NCBI GenBank assembly: GCA_004352715.1
Contig: SCFE01000041.1
Location: forward strand, 263,699 to 327,698
Length of the DNA: 64,000 nt
Reading direction: 5' to 3'
Source of the DNA: Hofstenia miamia
Lineage: Eukaryota > Xenacoelomorpha > Acoela
The stretch's first letter is position 1. Each line of letters begins with the position of its first letter. The position numbers and the translations under genes are program-made. The notes under the pieces were generated by a model. That model saw nothing but the letters and a program-made list of their open reading frames with translations, searched no databases and was not told the DNA's origin. Shown one piece after another: positions 47,424 to 59,695 of the stretch.

Positions 47424-48003
47424 CTAAAATGAATGGAGATAAATAACTAAATGTATTTGCACGTACTGTTAAATTGACGGATTTTACGTGGTTGGTTTTG
47501 CATGTTATATGTAGAAGAAGATTTTACATCATCGTGGAGTGATGTTGAAGTTCTCAGATTGTATTCCGACTAAATATATATGGTTATTATATGATATAAA
47601 ATAACTGATAAGTTTCCATTAATAAATAAGAAATAGTTTGCTAAATATTCAAAATATTTTGAAAATGGGGAAAATTGTTTAAAAAATTGTTGCAAAACAT
47701 AATACATGTAAATCTATGTATAGAATACGCCAGAAATATGTGTTAAATTTTGTATACAGACATATAAATCTAAATTATATATCTAGACCGGAAGTGGTTC
47801 AAGAAAATATTCCTTGACTAATTTATTGTCACCTTCAAAAAATTAACTCAACCCAAAAAACTAGGGTTGGTAAAACTTCTTCTTATTTCCAGTATTAAAA
47901 CAAAGATTTAGTTAAATTTGCAATTTTGGAATTATTATTATAAATTGTAAAAAAATTACTCGAAACATGAGTTAACAGTGGCTGTGATGAACAATTTCGA
48001 GCC

Positions 48004-48007
<4 letters not shown>

Positions 48008-48041
<34 letters not shown>

Positions 48042-48057
48042 ATATGTCATATACATA

Positions 48058-48084
<27 letters not shown>
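48008..48084. repeat. Two adjacent (TA)n tracts
   Basis: TA repeats on both sides of a short TGTATATGTCATATAC core. Confidence 0.9.
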
Positions 48085-48088
<4 letters not shown>

Positions 48089-48159
48089 TCCAGAAACGTA
48101 AAAACTAGTTCCGCTTAATTGCTACAATTAGTCCACTTTGGTGTATGTTTATTTGTAAC

Positions 48160-48383
48160 ATTTACGGCAGGGCTGTACTCCTAAATAATTAAAAAGGAGT
48201 CGCTAAATTTGACCATTCTATTTTTATGGTATATTTTGACCATATTGATTTTCTCAACAAATAATATGGAACACCTCATATAGTTAAATAACTTTGGCTG
48301 GGGGCGGTGTCATAATCGATTTAATAAGGTGTGCGGAGTCCCCCTTCCCCGAACACCCCATCGAGTACACCTCTGATATACGG
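48160..48383. mobile_element. Short hAT-like nonautonomous element (copy B)
   Basis: Element 48168-48375 (208 bp) with ends CAGGGCTGTACTC and GAGTACACCTCTG. It is flanked by ATTTACGG (48160-48167) and ATATACGG (48376-48383), an 8-bp duplication with one change. It shares ends and internal phrases (TTTAATAAGGTG, TTAAAAAGG) with copy A at 2218-2930. Confidence 0.85.
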
Positions 48384-49924
48384 TGTGTGCAACATATGTA
48401 TTTTGTGGTACTGATAAATCTTAAATTGATTTGTTTTGAGTAGATATGAACATTTTTTCAAATTATTTACATATAATCTATAATACAAAAGTTTGTCAAC
48501 ATTTTGGCAACACTTTTGTGTAAAGTCCAAGCAATTTTTCCAGGGCAATCTTTAGATAATTTGCAAAAAAGTTTCGGAGAGCTTTCCAAAACTTTAATTA
48601 AAAAATCCAACATTTTGGCAATGTTTCCAAACATCTTGTCAAGAATACAATGTGATTAGTACTTTGTGGTTAAGCACTTTTCGATCACTGTGACACAACG
48701 AAATATATTAGTGCTAACATGTAACCGGGCATAACCATGGTAGATTTCCGTTGATGTGGTAGTGTAAGCCTTAACCGTAATCGACTATCCACTCTAAAGG
48801 CCAGTTAGTATATAGTCCTAGTAGGTACGAGGTTAATTCCACGTAACTGATTCACACAATATAGGCTTTTACTTAGTATACATAATGGAATTCCATTATT
48901 GAAACAAACTTTAGGCGTTTATGTATTTACAATATCCTCTAAGTTAAACTCATGTCAATGCATTATAATTAACTATATACTACTTCAAAGTTCCGCAACG
49001 GCCGCACATTTCATTTTTCTACAGAAAATTTAAAATCTACTTTTCAAAAAATTTCTGTTAATTGAGAAAAAAAATAAGATAAAGTAAGAGGTAGCGGTAC
49101 CTGCAATCCGAAAGTAACAGACCCACACAACAAATTATAAGAACAATAATCTTAAATTGCACATCGTAATAAACCCACTCGATAGTAATCTATTGACTAG
49201 TGTAATACCTACACTACTCTATTTATATTGTGAAAATCAAATTTCTGACTTTAAAATTGCGGTAAGAAAATCACATATACTAAGATGACTAATTTTATGC
49301 ATTTTCTATCTCGAAGATAATTACAAGATTTCAATAATGTAAGGAAGCACAAATCATTGATCTTAATATCTGGCAATATGTGCAGTGACTTGAAATAATT
49401 TCTTCCTAAAATACCCTATTTCAATTAAACGAAATGAAATTTAATAAAATTAAACACATGCTGTTCTTAATAGTGCTCATGCTTTTATAGAATAACTCAA
49501 TGTCATTTTTAAACACTGTTAACCAACATAGACTTGGTCAATTGTTAGGGTTGCTGTTGATAACAATTGATATATATTTATCTCAACAAAGCTCTTGTTA
49601 TCAACGAGCTTATACTGCTTGATTGTATTAAGCTTAAAACTGGTAAAACCTGCTGTGTTGAAATGTTGAGCTCTACATGTAGATTATACTAAGCTTAGCT
49701 TTATAAGAAGCATATAAATTCAACTTTATTTTGAAAATTTTGATACTCTTAGTTAAATTTCATTCCTTACAAACTAAAATAGTAGATATAAGTCAAGCAA
49801 AATAAAAGTAAATGTTGAGGCTTGAAAAGTAACTCATGGTGTTTAAGATTAATAATTAATGAATTTGTTTAGCGAATTTCCGCATTATAACCTCAATGAT
49901 TTTGAAAGGTATGTTATTAGAATC
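48384..49924. other. AT-rich DNA
   Basis: No exon or repeat supported. Confidence 0.5.
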
Positions 49925-50128
49925 TCAGAAACTGCCTTTATAGCAATAAGTATCATAAATCCATTTATTTATTTCTTCTTGCTTAAGTGGAAGCCAGTCA
50001 TGAAAGCATTGTCTCCATGGAGAAAGACATGAAATATCCGTTGCATCTTGTGTATTGTAAAGTAAAACTAAGCACTCCCCCAAGCTTGGATTTATTGCAT
50101 TTCCTTTAATACCTATTTTTTCATTCAT
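49925..50128 (-). other. Unassigned 67-codon open frame
   Basis: From ATG at 50128 it encodes SLGECLVLLYNTQDATDISC and CFHDWLPLKQEEINKWIYDT, ending in TGA. Codon use looks less AT-driven than neighbouring frames and a possible acceptor (CATGCAG) precedes it. No family recognised; it could be a terminal exon or a relic. Confidence 0.25.
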
Positions 50129-50429
50129 CCTGCATGTACAGGGTAGTTGTTAAGCTATTTATTTGAATAAAATATTTTGAAAAATTCAAATTTCACTGTC
50201 TCAATATTTTTTTAATATTCTATTAATTAAGAAGTATCAATTACATTATAAGTCATCTGCCAACAAATTTGCAAATGCCAAATGTATAAAAGATTTAAGA
50301 AAAGAACTAAATTTATAAAAGACTGAACCTAAAGTACTTTTAATATTAATTAATAAATTAATTAACAGAAATTTCATTTATTATATGAAATATTTAAATA
50401 AATGTTATATGTGCTGGGTGTATTTGTGC

Positions 50430-50738
50430 GGTTAATTAATGTTGGTAGAAATTATTATTATCAGCTCATTGCTTCTCACTGCTTCAAGTTAGTAACACTC
50501 TCAGTTTGGGAAGCTCACCATTTTCCTGGGAGTTTGAGAGTTTTCCTCAGAATTTTAGCTGTTCCTAACAGTGCTGCCTTCTGTATTACACCCCTCCCAC
50601 TTTGGTATTACCAAATTTCCAAGTATCTCTTATGCTTCTTGCTCACTACTCCTAAAGCTCTTACTACTACCAGAAATACTTCAACCTTCCTTAGCTTCCA
50701 CAACCTTTCTATTTCCTCTGCCAACTCCCTGTATTTTA
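50430..50738 (-). mobile_element. LINE fragment: C-terminal tail after RT
   Basis: Read leftward it encodes REFAEEIERLWKLRKVEVFL then VVVRALGVVSKKHKRYLEIW, followed after a stop-free stretch by ALLGTARILRKTLKLPG. This is the Y..L..EIERLWK...V.PVVIGALG and LLGTA.ILRK.L pattern at the end of a common animal LINE polyprotein. The 161-codon + strand frame at 50402-50887 is its shadow. Confidence 0.75.
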
Positions 50739-51018
50739 CCATCTTAGTAAGTTATTCAGAAAATTATTGCACATTCAAATCAACCAATGCATTGCATATG
50801 AGAATATCTTATCATCTAAACATTATGGTTTCCACACTATGCTACTGGATTTGTTTTGAGATTTATTTGACGAAATTTTTTCAGTAATTAAAATGATTGC
50901 ATCAATTGTGCTATGCTTAGCGTGGAAACCATAATGTTTAGATGATAAGATATTCTCATATGCAATGCATTGGTTGATTTGAATGTGCAATAATTTTCTG
51001 AATAACTTACTAAGATGG
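50739..51018. repeat. Hairpin: 97-bp perfect inverted repeat with 86-bp loop
   Basis: Left arm 50739-50835 and right arm 50922-51018 are complementary throughout as far as I can read. The left arm starts at the edge of the LINE tail. The arms encode nothing recognised. Confidence 0.92.
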
Positions 51019-51539
51019 TGTGTTATTAAAATTGGCCAATAATTTTTAGCAATGGAGAATCTCCATTTTTTGACAAAGTTGTTATATCTGACCTTTTCAT
51101 TATCTAGAGAAATTTGTTTTCAACTATACATTGATTAAATGCAAATGATAGATAGTAGCCAAATATATAAAAAATTTCTTAATAATAAAGTAAGATAGAT
51201 TAGTGGAACCTAAAGATTAAGTAACGTCTAAATTTTGTACAATAGTTTCTAATTCTCTTAAGGTAGATAGCCTAAATTGAAATGTTGACTTACAATTTGA
51301 TTGCCTATAAGTTCTGATAGAGGAGTTTTAAGAAAATTTTAGTTATCTTAAATGTCAGATTTAAATGATTTAGTGTCTTTATATTTGTAAATTTTTTATT
51401 ATTAATATACATGTAAATTTCTGAAATGTTATTTTTAAGACCATTTGATTTTCCAATAAAACAGTTTAAATATTTCTACTTTTGTTAATAATAATATTAA
51501 TAATAAAAATTCTTATTCTTTTTATTATTATTAGCAATA

Positions 51540-52000
51540 AGAAGTCAGCTTTGAATGGGCAGAATAGCATAAAGGCAATTAACACAAGAATTAATTGAAG
51601 GAGCTAGACAGGGAGACAAGGAAGGTACTACCAACAGAGAGAGCATCAAAGTTAAATATAGATGTATATAGACTGTACATGACAAGTCTTGAAGGAAGAA
51701 AAGACTGCTAAGTGTTGAGGAAGCTGTGGAAGCAGAAGCACTAGGATGAAAGGAATATGTATTATTTGAGGTCACTATAGACTTATGGATACAGGAATAG
51801 AGGGTAAAGGAAAGGAAGCATACCAGAGTAGGATAGAAGTAGAGAGACAAACAAGGTATAAACAGAGCAATGCCTGTAGAATACTAAGGGAAAAGTGTGA
51901 CTGAGAAAAGAGGCAGGGCTGAGGAGAGAAACAGAAGAATGGATAATGGCAACACAGGAGCAAGCAATAATGACAAACTTGGTAAAGTGATGTTAGCCCC
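51540..52000 (+). mobile_element. LINE fragment: region downstream of RT, opposite orientation
   Basis: Plus-strand frames give LNGQNSIKAINTRIN (51555), then RLLSVEEAVEAEALG (near 51700-51745, frame-shifted), KEYVLFEVTIDLWI, and EEWIMATQEQAIMT-like sequence near 51930. These follow the order of the same LINE polyprotein as the tail at 50430-50738 but come from further upstream and run in the opposite direction. Confidence 0.6.
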
Positions 52001-52075
52001 TGATTAAGTCAGCTAATGTATATTAACAATTGTGTATGCAAACAATAGTAAGCATGCAAACTAAAATGACCACAT

Positions 52076-52190
52076 GAAATAAGTGAGTCACTATGCCAAG
52101 TATATGAATCATTGTAAAATGTGTAAACTCTATTGGGCCACCCATGTAAATAAGTGAGTCACTATAGCAAGTATATGTTTATGAATCATT
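52076..52190 (+). repeat. Short tandem duplication, about 71-bp period
   Basis: AAATAAGTGAGTCACTATGCC (in part) through TGAATCATTGTAAAAT recurs after about 71 bp with small differences. Confidence 0.75.
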
Positions 52191-53310
52191 GTAAAATCAG
52201 CCCTTGTAATTGTCACAAAAAAATGAGTCAATGATTGCATTGCTGCTAGATGTCATTGCAAACCCCTCGTCAATATCCAAGAGCTAACATAGACCATGAG
52301 TCAGAATGTCCGAAAAGTGATATTTGTGAGATCTCCACATGACATATATAACTACTATTTTCATTTTTTCAAAATGACTCTATCAAACTTTAAGCATTCA
52401 AATCATAAGTTTATATTTTAATAGAAGTTTTCTACCTTGGGGGAACTAGAAATAATTGTAAAATACATAGATATTACTAAATTTTTAAGTTCTAATCATG
52501 TATGATATATTATAATTAAGATTTTTTTTCAACTATTTTGGGCAACACTTATTATTTGCATTTATCACTTCATTGCTGAAATTTCCAGAGATAATGTAAA
52601 AGAGGAGCCCATTAAGTAAACTATTTGAAAAACTATTGTGCTAAGCAAAGCACAAGTAAGGCAATTATTTTAATTACTGAAAAAATATCATCCAATAAAT
52701 CTATTAATATATTCAGGAGCTTTTTCTACTTAAGCAAAGCTTTTAATTAAATATAGGTAATTAAGGTTATAATTGCAGATCAAATAAGTTGAAAATGAGT
52801 TTTTTTAGAAAAATGAAAATAGCTTATAGTAATGAATAATATTATGACTGAATATGTAATAACCGATTGAGGAATTCCCTAATTCACATTACTAGCAACC
52901 TAGTATTATCTGCTTTTAACAGGGTTCAACATAACTTCATCTCCTTGATCAGTGAAATTAGCTGTTTTTCTCAGTTTTTGTTGAAGTTTGAGTGAAAATC
53001 AAACACTTAAAATTTCGTAATTATGCAGATTATGTTGTTTAATATGACCAATTATGACCTGAACTCATATTTTTAACCATCAGAGATCGTTATTAGACAC
53101 TAAAATTCGATATAGAAGTTGTCAAATTAAAATCGAAAAAATCTTGTTTTTACGATTTTTGCGAAAAAAGAAGTGGATTTCAGGAAGGGAAATAACTTCC
53201 GATCAATCTCAAACATAACATGGGACCTTTCTATTACATCTATTACCATACGCCACTTCTGACCAAGGGCCGAAAAAACAAGTGACATTTTCCCAAAGAC
53301 GTCCAGGCTA
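52191..53310. other. AT-rich DNA
   Basis: No exon, repeat or transposon supported. The 65-codon minus frame at 53127-53324 is not recognised. Confidence 0.45.
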
Positions 53311-53361
<51 letters not shown>

Positions 53362-53366
<5 letters not shown>

Positions 53367-53865
53367 CCTTGTGTATAATAGTTCGGACTAATGTTTTCAC
53401 ATTAACGTTGTTCTCTTCGGTGTTACTGGTACTTTGAAAGTGTGAATGCGTAATTTCAGAATGTACCCGTTAGCATTTAGGTCTAAGCTTAACTTTTCTT
53501 ATAATTGCTGAGCACTTATGTCATTATTCCCCGCAAAATGCGTGGTAAAACTATTTCCTTCGAAATACGAAAAATTAAAGTTTCAAAATTTATGGAAAAA
53601 ATTCCGCAGAAAAAAATTTTTGAATTTTTTTTAATTATCAAAGCAAACAGTACCTTCAATTATTTTACATTATAAAAGAACGGGTTAAATTAAATTGTAA
53701 ACCAATGGGCCGTTCCCAAACAAATTTAGCCCCTTTCCAGTTTGCCCGCGTTTGACGTCAAAGCAATTGAAAGTAGATTGGATAGATCGATATTTTGTGC
53801 ATGGGCTATATGCTCGCTTAAAATTGGAATTATTTAATTAGTCCGAACTATTATGCACAAGGCTG

Positions 53866-53867
<2 letters not shown>
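53362..53867. mobile_element. Tc1/mariner-type MITE with TA duplication
   Basis: Element 53364-53865 (502 bp). The left end CAGCCTTGTGTATAATAGTT and the right end AACTATTATGCACAAGGCTG are complementary with one mismatch over these 20 bp, and the match continues inward (CGGACTAAT). TA lies on each side. It has no transposase and is embedded in a long TA tract (53311-53363 and 53866-53903). Confidence 0.85.
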
Positions 53868-53903
<36 letters not shown>

Positions 53904-55029
53904 ATTGGAATGGCTATCCCACATTTTTTCATAAAATTTGCAATTATACTTTTTGGCTTTTTTTCTCTTTGAGCAAGGCCGCTTTTGGGAGACATTTGTG
54001 TTTAATTGTACGTTACCAAGTGATAATCACTAATATAATTTTATATTAGAAAATAACTGAAGCAATATTTTTAATTAGCTATAAAATTTCAACCAGAAAA
54101 CTTAACGTTAATTACAACAATTTATTGGGTGTTTTCAAACANCATAGTGAAATACATATATTTCCTGATAAAAATTGCCTCATAAACACGCTAAAGCTTA
54201 TGCATTCATGGCCACAAAAAAAGTGATATGGAAAATCGTTCTAGATATTTCACAACCAATCTATTAAAAATTAACATTCATTATATTCTATGCTAACTCC
54301 GTCAAAGAAATAGCAAACAAGATTAAATTAATTGCTAACAATATGTATATTTTACATAGTTAAGACAAAAATTTAACAGCTGATAATTTTCTGTTAATAA
54401 AAATTCCAAAAATGGTTTCTTAGAAATTTGGAACAGATTATCGTTTTTAACGATTGCAGGCATTTTGCTTGTCACAATTTCATTATAGTTGATTTATATT
54501 TCTTAATTTGAATACAAAAAATACCTATGCATTATAAAAAACTTTTAAATGGTTATTAAAAACATTAAAATTTGCAAGTAAACAAGTACATGACACTGAA
54601 TGCAGCCGCTATATCAACTAATTTCATGTACATAGTTTTAATTTTAGTTCACTGTAGAAATGACCAAAAAACTCAAAATTTTTTCTATAAAACTGCCTAA
54701 AATTTTATCATGATGAAAAAATTTGTTTGTGGCAATTTTTCATTGGACAGCTGCCAATATTTGTAATGAATTAGAGAATTAGTTTAGAATTAAGAAAATT
54801 AAAAAAAATGAGAAAAAAAATTATATGCGCTCTCCTAAACACAATTGGAACCACGCATATGCTAAGCACAGTTATCGAGTTCCTGCACTGAGATCGCCAT
54901 GTGTTATATGTATACCTATATTATACATTTATTTTGTAATTATTAAATTTTGTATTACATTATCCGATATATTGTTTTGACTCTTATTATTTTTCTAAAA
55001 TTTTTGCAAAAAATTTTTACAAGTGTATA
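53904..55029. other. AT-rich DNA with single N at 54141
   Basis: No gene supported. The N at 54141 may mark a contig join or an ambiguous base. Confidence 0.45.
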
Positions 55030-55987
55030 TAGCGGGTGATCAATAAAATTCCGTACTAATTGAAAATTATATCGTATTAAGGCATACGACATAGTTTATG
55101 AAAAATGTAATTAAACAATAAATATTTGATATGTTTTTAAAACTTTAACTGATATTAATATTCATTTCATGTTGCATATAATCGATAATACGATGCAAAG
55201 CCTCAATGAGCAACATTCATTATAACAGCCATTCAGACCAGGCCAAATATCCAGTTTTTTATTTTAGAGAGCTAAGTCTCGCAAAGCAAACTATGTATGA
55301 TGTGTTAAGCAGATATGAGACTGTTGGATCCACTGAACGAGCTCAAGGATCATGGAAACCAGGTGAAAAGTTAACTCAACCCAATCGACTGCTAATGTGG
55401 ATCGTAATTTTGCCTCTTGGCATTACAAAACCTTATTTCTTTCCATCTAAGACAGCCATATCCAAGGATACTTATTTGGAATGCACCAAAAAACCTTTTG
55501 CCGTTTATTAAAGACGTTTATCCAGAGAGTGACTACGTATATGTTTTGGCCTGATCTTGCTTCAAGCCATTATGACCATGACACTTTAAATGCATTTGAT
55601 GAATTTGGCATCAACTTTGTTACTAAGAACTCCAACCCTTCAAATACACCTCAAGTGAGGCCTATAGAGGATTTCTTTGGAATACTGAAACAAATCGTCT
55701 ATGACAAGGGACGGGAGGCTAAACTCATGATAAACTAAAACAAAGAATAAAATACTGCTTATGACAAAAAATTGACAAGGTTAGAGTTTGCGAGATGATG
55801 AAGAATGATAAGCAACGACTCACTAAAGCTCACAATAACGGATTTGAAATGTTTACCATTAAAATGTGTTGATATTTCGTTTGAAGTACATACACTTCAT
55901 TGTTTCATTAAATTTTTGATAGGCTCTGTAATATGCCATAATACGATATAATTTTCAATTAGTACGGATTTTTATTGATCACTCTTA
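55030..55987 (+). mobile_element. DD37E Tc1/mariner-superfamily transposon, internally deleted
   Basis: Element 55032-55985 flanked by TA. The inverted ends share over 40 bp, starting GTGATCAATAAAATTCCGTA on the left (55036) and the complement of TACGGATTTTTATTGATCAC on the right (55963-55982). Intact relatives are longer; here the centre of the transposase is gone. Confidence 0.9.
55206..55860 (+). pseudogene. DD37E transposase relic
   Basis: The N-terminal part has a helix-turn-helix-like segment YFRELSLAKQTMYDVLSRYE followed by ETVGSTERAQGSW. After a deletion and a frameshift near 55490 the C-terminal catalytic part reads FWPDLASSHY then NSNPSNTPQVRPIEDFFGIL. The spacing from the Asp of PDLASS to the Glu of RPIE is 37 residues. 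The block holding the first catalytic Asp is missing, so the copy cannot be active. Confidence 0.85.
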
Positions 55988-56537
55988 ATTAGTATTTGCT
56001 GCAGTTAGCGCACATGATTCCTTTAATTTTGAAATTGTAAGGATTTCCAAAATCATGGCTCTTTTTCAAAGTAAAATGTAATTGACAACAATTCCTTACC
56101 AATCTTGGAAATATTTTCATGTCAATCCGTTATTTCGCCAAGTTCTTTTAAAACATTTTGTGAGAGTCAAATAAATGACAACAGTACAGGTATATTAATT
56201 GAAAATAAAATTCATTATTTGAATTTCAAATAAATGTACAAATCAGATAATAATTGTAGAATTTCCATTTTGCACATGCCATGCATTCATAAACACTGAT
56301 CTTAGGTTTTCTCAACACAAACCTACGAAAAATAACCGAAATCCAGGCGGAAATTTTTCCTCCTTCAAATCATTACTCTTACAAAGCCCTCAAGTAAAGC
56401 AATTACGCAACTATTTTTAGCAATTTTTCGAAATTTGAGGTAATCATACACATTGAATTTTAAGTGAGCTATATATTTTGCATTGACCAAAGCCTAATGA
56501 AATGATATATTCATAAATTGATAGTAAAAATAATACG
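55988..56537. other. AT-rich DNA downstream of the SRCIN1-like 3' end
   Basis: Separates the DD37E element from the poly(A) signal of the minus-strand gene. Nothing else seen. Confidence 0.5.
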
Positions 56538-56543
56538 TTTATT
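56538..56543 (-). terminator. Possible poly(A) signal of the minus-strand SRCIN1-like block
   Basis: AATAAA on the minus strand, about 180 nt beyond the stop codon at 56724. Such a hexamer is frequent by chance in this AT-rich DNA. Confidence 0.4.
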
Positions 56544-56723
56544 TTCGGTTATTTAATATTTGAATACATCAGTTTGGTTCATTTACTCTTTAAATGTTTT
56601 AGCAAAACCTCATTATTTAACGATCCATGATCTCTAAAAATTGCGAAACTCGAAAAACTGCAAATTCATGAGCATACAAAACTACATTCTAAGTTAGCAG
56701 AAGCTATTAACTGCATTCCTATT

Positions 56724-57068
56724 TTAAGAAACAGGGGATTTTTCGAAAGGTACTGCATTTTCATCCTTTCCAGAGAATATGGTTTGCTTGTTTCCATCCT
56801 TCGTAACAGTATAGTAGGTGTAAGTGGTGACCTGCTTTGTATTAGTCTCTCCCATTTGCATTGTAGGCTCAATGTTGTAAGGACCTACTTCTGGTGTTAT
56901 TACCATGTCTGTTTGGCAGCGCTGACGTGCAAGTTCTTTATTGGCATTTTGCAAACGGCGGAGTGTGTCATAATATTCATCCATTTCCCCATCTAGCAGA
57001 ACGCTTTTCTCTTCTGTCTTTGTGACTGTGCGTTGAATAACTTCATCGTAACTGGAGTCAAAGAATCC
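56724..57068 (-). CDS. SRCIN1-like: SRCIN1/KIAA1217-like gene, terminal exon with stop
   Basis: Minus strand, acceptor ATTTTTACTTAG, 114 codons in phase 0, then TAA. Encodes GFFDSSYDEVIQRTVTKTEE, a helical heptad-like stretch DEYYDTLRRLQNANKELARQ, and a tail TKQVTTYTYYTVTKDGNKQT ending in EKSPVS. The tail resembles the LTTTRTGEVVVTSKKD region near the C-terminus of SRCIN1. It forms the C-terminus of the chain of minus-strand exons from 62247. Confidence 0.85.
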   Translation of the reverse strand, partial: GFFDSSYDEVIQRTVTKTEEKSVLLDGEMDEYYDTLRRLQNANKELARQRCQTDMVITPEVGPYNIEPTMQMGETNTKQVTTYTYYTVTKDGNKQTIFSGKDENAVPFEKSPVS

Positions 57069-57804
57069 CTAAGTAAAAATTTAGCATTTACCTATTTAGT
57101 TAATAATGAATTTTTGTTAATTTATTAATTCTATGCTTACTTTATCCAAGATTAGAATATGATATATTTCAATTTCTCTTAAATATGTAATTTTATATTA
57201 AATGTTGTTCTCATTACGCCCAACCGAAACTAAAAAAGGAAATATTTTTAGCGCCGTTTTAGAAGTTATATGACATTTATTGAATCTCTATTCATCCGAA
57301 ACTGAAATTCTGCGATGATTAGGCAAATAAGACTAGAATAATCAGTATTGTTGCAAGGAACTTTTGTAAAATTTAAGAATCTTTCATTTATCTTGTTCAG
57401 AAAAATCAGCTTTTGGATAACAAACTCATTTATGCTAATAGTAACATATAATAGTCAGATTTATTTTGCATCAAAACATGTTTTATGAGCAGTAACAGTG
57501 GCGTTCGCAAAGGTGGACATGGCGAACTGTCTTGCCCATCAGGTTTTCAAAATTTCTTTTGATTGAATACATCCAAGGCGGATCCAGCAATTTTTGTTAG
57601 CAGGGGCGTGCTTAGGTAATTTGAAAAAAACATTTTTTCCTGTGTTGAGCTGTTATCAATGTAATGTTGATTTTGAAATTCGTGAATTGTTCAGATAAAA
57701 TAAGTTGAGATTCATTTTAAGATGTTTGGTTTTAAAGAAGAGAGAGAAAACCACCCGCATTTCAAGATGTTCAATTGTAAATAAAATTTCCAAATTCTAC
57801 TTAC
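57069..57804. other. Intron before the terminal exon
   Basis: Holds the end of a hAT-like repeat at 57575-57650 (GGCGGATCCAGCAATTTTTG), related to the MITE at 8261-8417. Confidence 0.6.
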
Positions 57805-57999
57805 AGGAGATTTACTGTTTTCTCTTTTTCGCTTCATTTCCACGGAACGTTTTTTTATTTGGTCTGGTCGTCTTGGAAGACTAGAAGAACGAGCATGCAT
57901 ATCGGGATCATCATCTTGGCTATAGTGTTCGGGAGGAGGAGGTCGTCTAGGTGCATGCAATTCCAATGTGTCATGAATCGATGATGATGACCGTGGTGG
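57805..57999 (-). CDS. SRCIN1-like: SRCIN1/KIAA1217-like gene, Pro-rich exon
   Basis: Minus strand, acceptor TGTTTAG, donor CCT|GTAAGT, exactly 65 codons in phase 0. Encodes PPRSSSSIHDTLELHAPRRP, PPPEHYSQDDDP, RSSSLPRRPDQIKKRSVEMK and a basic end. The Pro-rich RRPPPPE motif recalls the SPPPPPPRRS segment of SRCIN1/KIAA1217, a candidate SH3-binding site as in p140Cap. Phase joins exactly to both neighbours. Confidence 0.85.
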
Positions 58000-58706
58000 C
58001 TAAACATAATCTTTTCGAAACTCATCATTATACACCCTTGATCAAACAACTTTAGGTAATCGTTATTAAAAAACATTAATAAATTTAATATATTATAGCT
58101 AATCGTAATTTTTCAATAAGCAAATAAGCTTTTTACAAAATAAAATTTATGCATAAGAATATACTGATTACACTAATGTAATCATTCAAATCAAACATAT
58201 ATTCTAAGGGAATATATTCATACTTAAATTAGTGCTATGAATAAACTTAGGTTTAAACAAATTTTATGAAAAAAATTGTATAATACCAAAAGCTCATTTC
58301 TTGTCATTGCTTAATCATGTTCCAATAGGCAATAAACAGTTGGGACAAATGTTAAGAAACACTGACACAATCATTTGTCTACGAAGATTGTCTTAAAGTG
58401 GAGGGAGGTAAATTTTAAATAACTTGAGTTTTTGTAAAGATAAAAGCATTGTTTTACACTATTAGGTGCAAATAGTATACCTTAAATATACCGGTACACA
58501 ACTTTTGTAGTATTGCAATCTTGAATAATACATTTTAAACTACATTTCAAATAAAATAGAGAATTTCCAAATTGGGATGTTTGAAAAATTTTTTACCAAA
58601 GTATAAAATGGATGATTTCCGCGTATGCTATGAATAAAAATTTTAGATTATAAAGCGTGTTTAATATTATGAGCAAGATACAGTAATTAGTTAATAATAA
58701 AGTTAC

Positions 58707-58758
58707 CCTCTTCTGAATTCTGGTTGATTCATAGCTTTCTATTTGAACAACTGACAAC
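58707..58758 (-). CDS. SRCIN1-like: SRCIN1/KIAA1217-like gene, short exon
   Basis: Minus strand, acceptor ATGTTTAG, donor AGG|GTAACT, phase 2 to phase 0. Its first base completes the Lys codon left by exon 59696-59779, then LSVVQIESYESTRIQKR. The reading frame and both joins are exact. Confidence 0.75.
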
Positions 58759-59695
58759 CTAAACATAGAGATTGATTAGATCAATAGCTTCAATACAAGT
58801 TGCTTTTCAAGCTACCTAATTACTTGAAAATTAAAAAAGGATCTCCAATCAAACTCACCAGAAATAGAAAACATAAGGGGATCATTAAAAAATGTATATA
58901 GCATAAGAGCACATACAAATTTTATTCAAAGAAAATAATTTATTCACAATCAAAACATTCAGATGGTTAAATGCTTTGGATGCATATATAAGGTGTGTAT
59001 CAAAAGTAACTCGACACTTTTTAAAAAGTAAATAACGTATCACTGAAACAACCAGCTGATGCAGTACTCGCCTATGGTAAAAACGCATTCTTAAAGGTAT
59101 TCGCCCTATATAAGAATGAACTTTTCTTTTCTTCTATCAAGCGATTTAAAAATTTTGAATCAAATTTCGAACATAATTTACTTATAAATTACATTTTTTG
59201 AAAAAAATCGTAATTAAATGAATTTTACCTGTATATTTGAATCGATTTTCATGCATATTATCAGTTTGGTTTGCATTTAACAAACTATTCCGGACTGTAA
59301 ATTAATATTGAATTTCGTTTTCTCTATACACTTTCTTTTTTCTAGTTTGTTAACATACTGATTATTGGACTACAATTGTCCAGAATGTTTGCGGATCAAG
59401 TTCAAACAAATGTGGTGTGGGGATAACACAGGGCCAAATAACAACGTCCCCATTCTATCCTTGGGCATATATGCTAAGCTATACTACAAAAAATTATCAA
59501 ACTAAAAATATTTGAATCAAGTAAAACACAAAATTTACCAATTTGAATTAATTATTGACGCATTAAGTGTAGTATTAGCAGGTTTGTGGTTTTTAATTAT
59601 GCCAATTTATTAGACTTAGTAAGAAATTCCATTCTATCCTAATGTATTGAAAATAATTTAGAAATTATACATTATTTAGAAAAGTGTTAACTCAC

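Noticed and set aside
50402-50887. 161-codon + strand frame
   Set aside because: Shadow of the minus-strand LINE tail, then of the hairpin.
51545-51963. Ser/Leu-rich minus-strand frames
   Set aside because: Opposite strand of the + strand LINE fragment.
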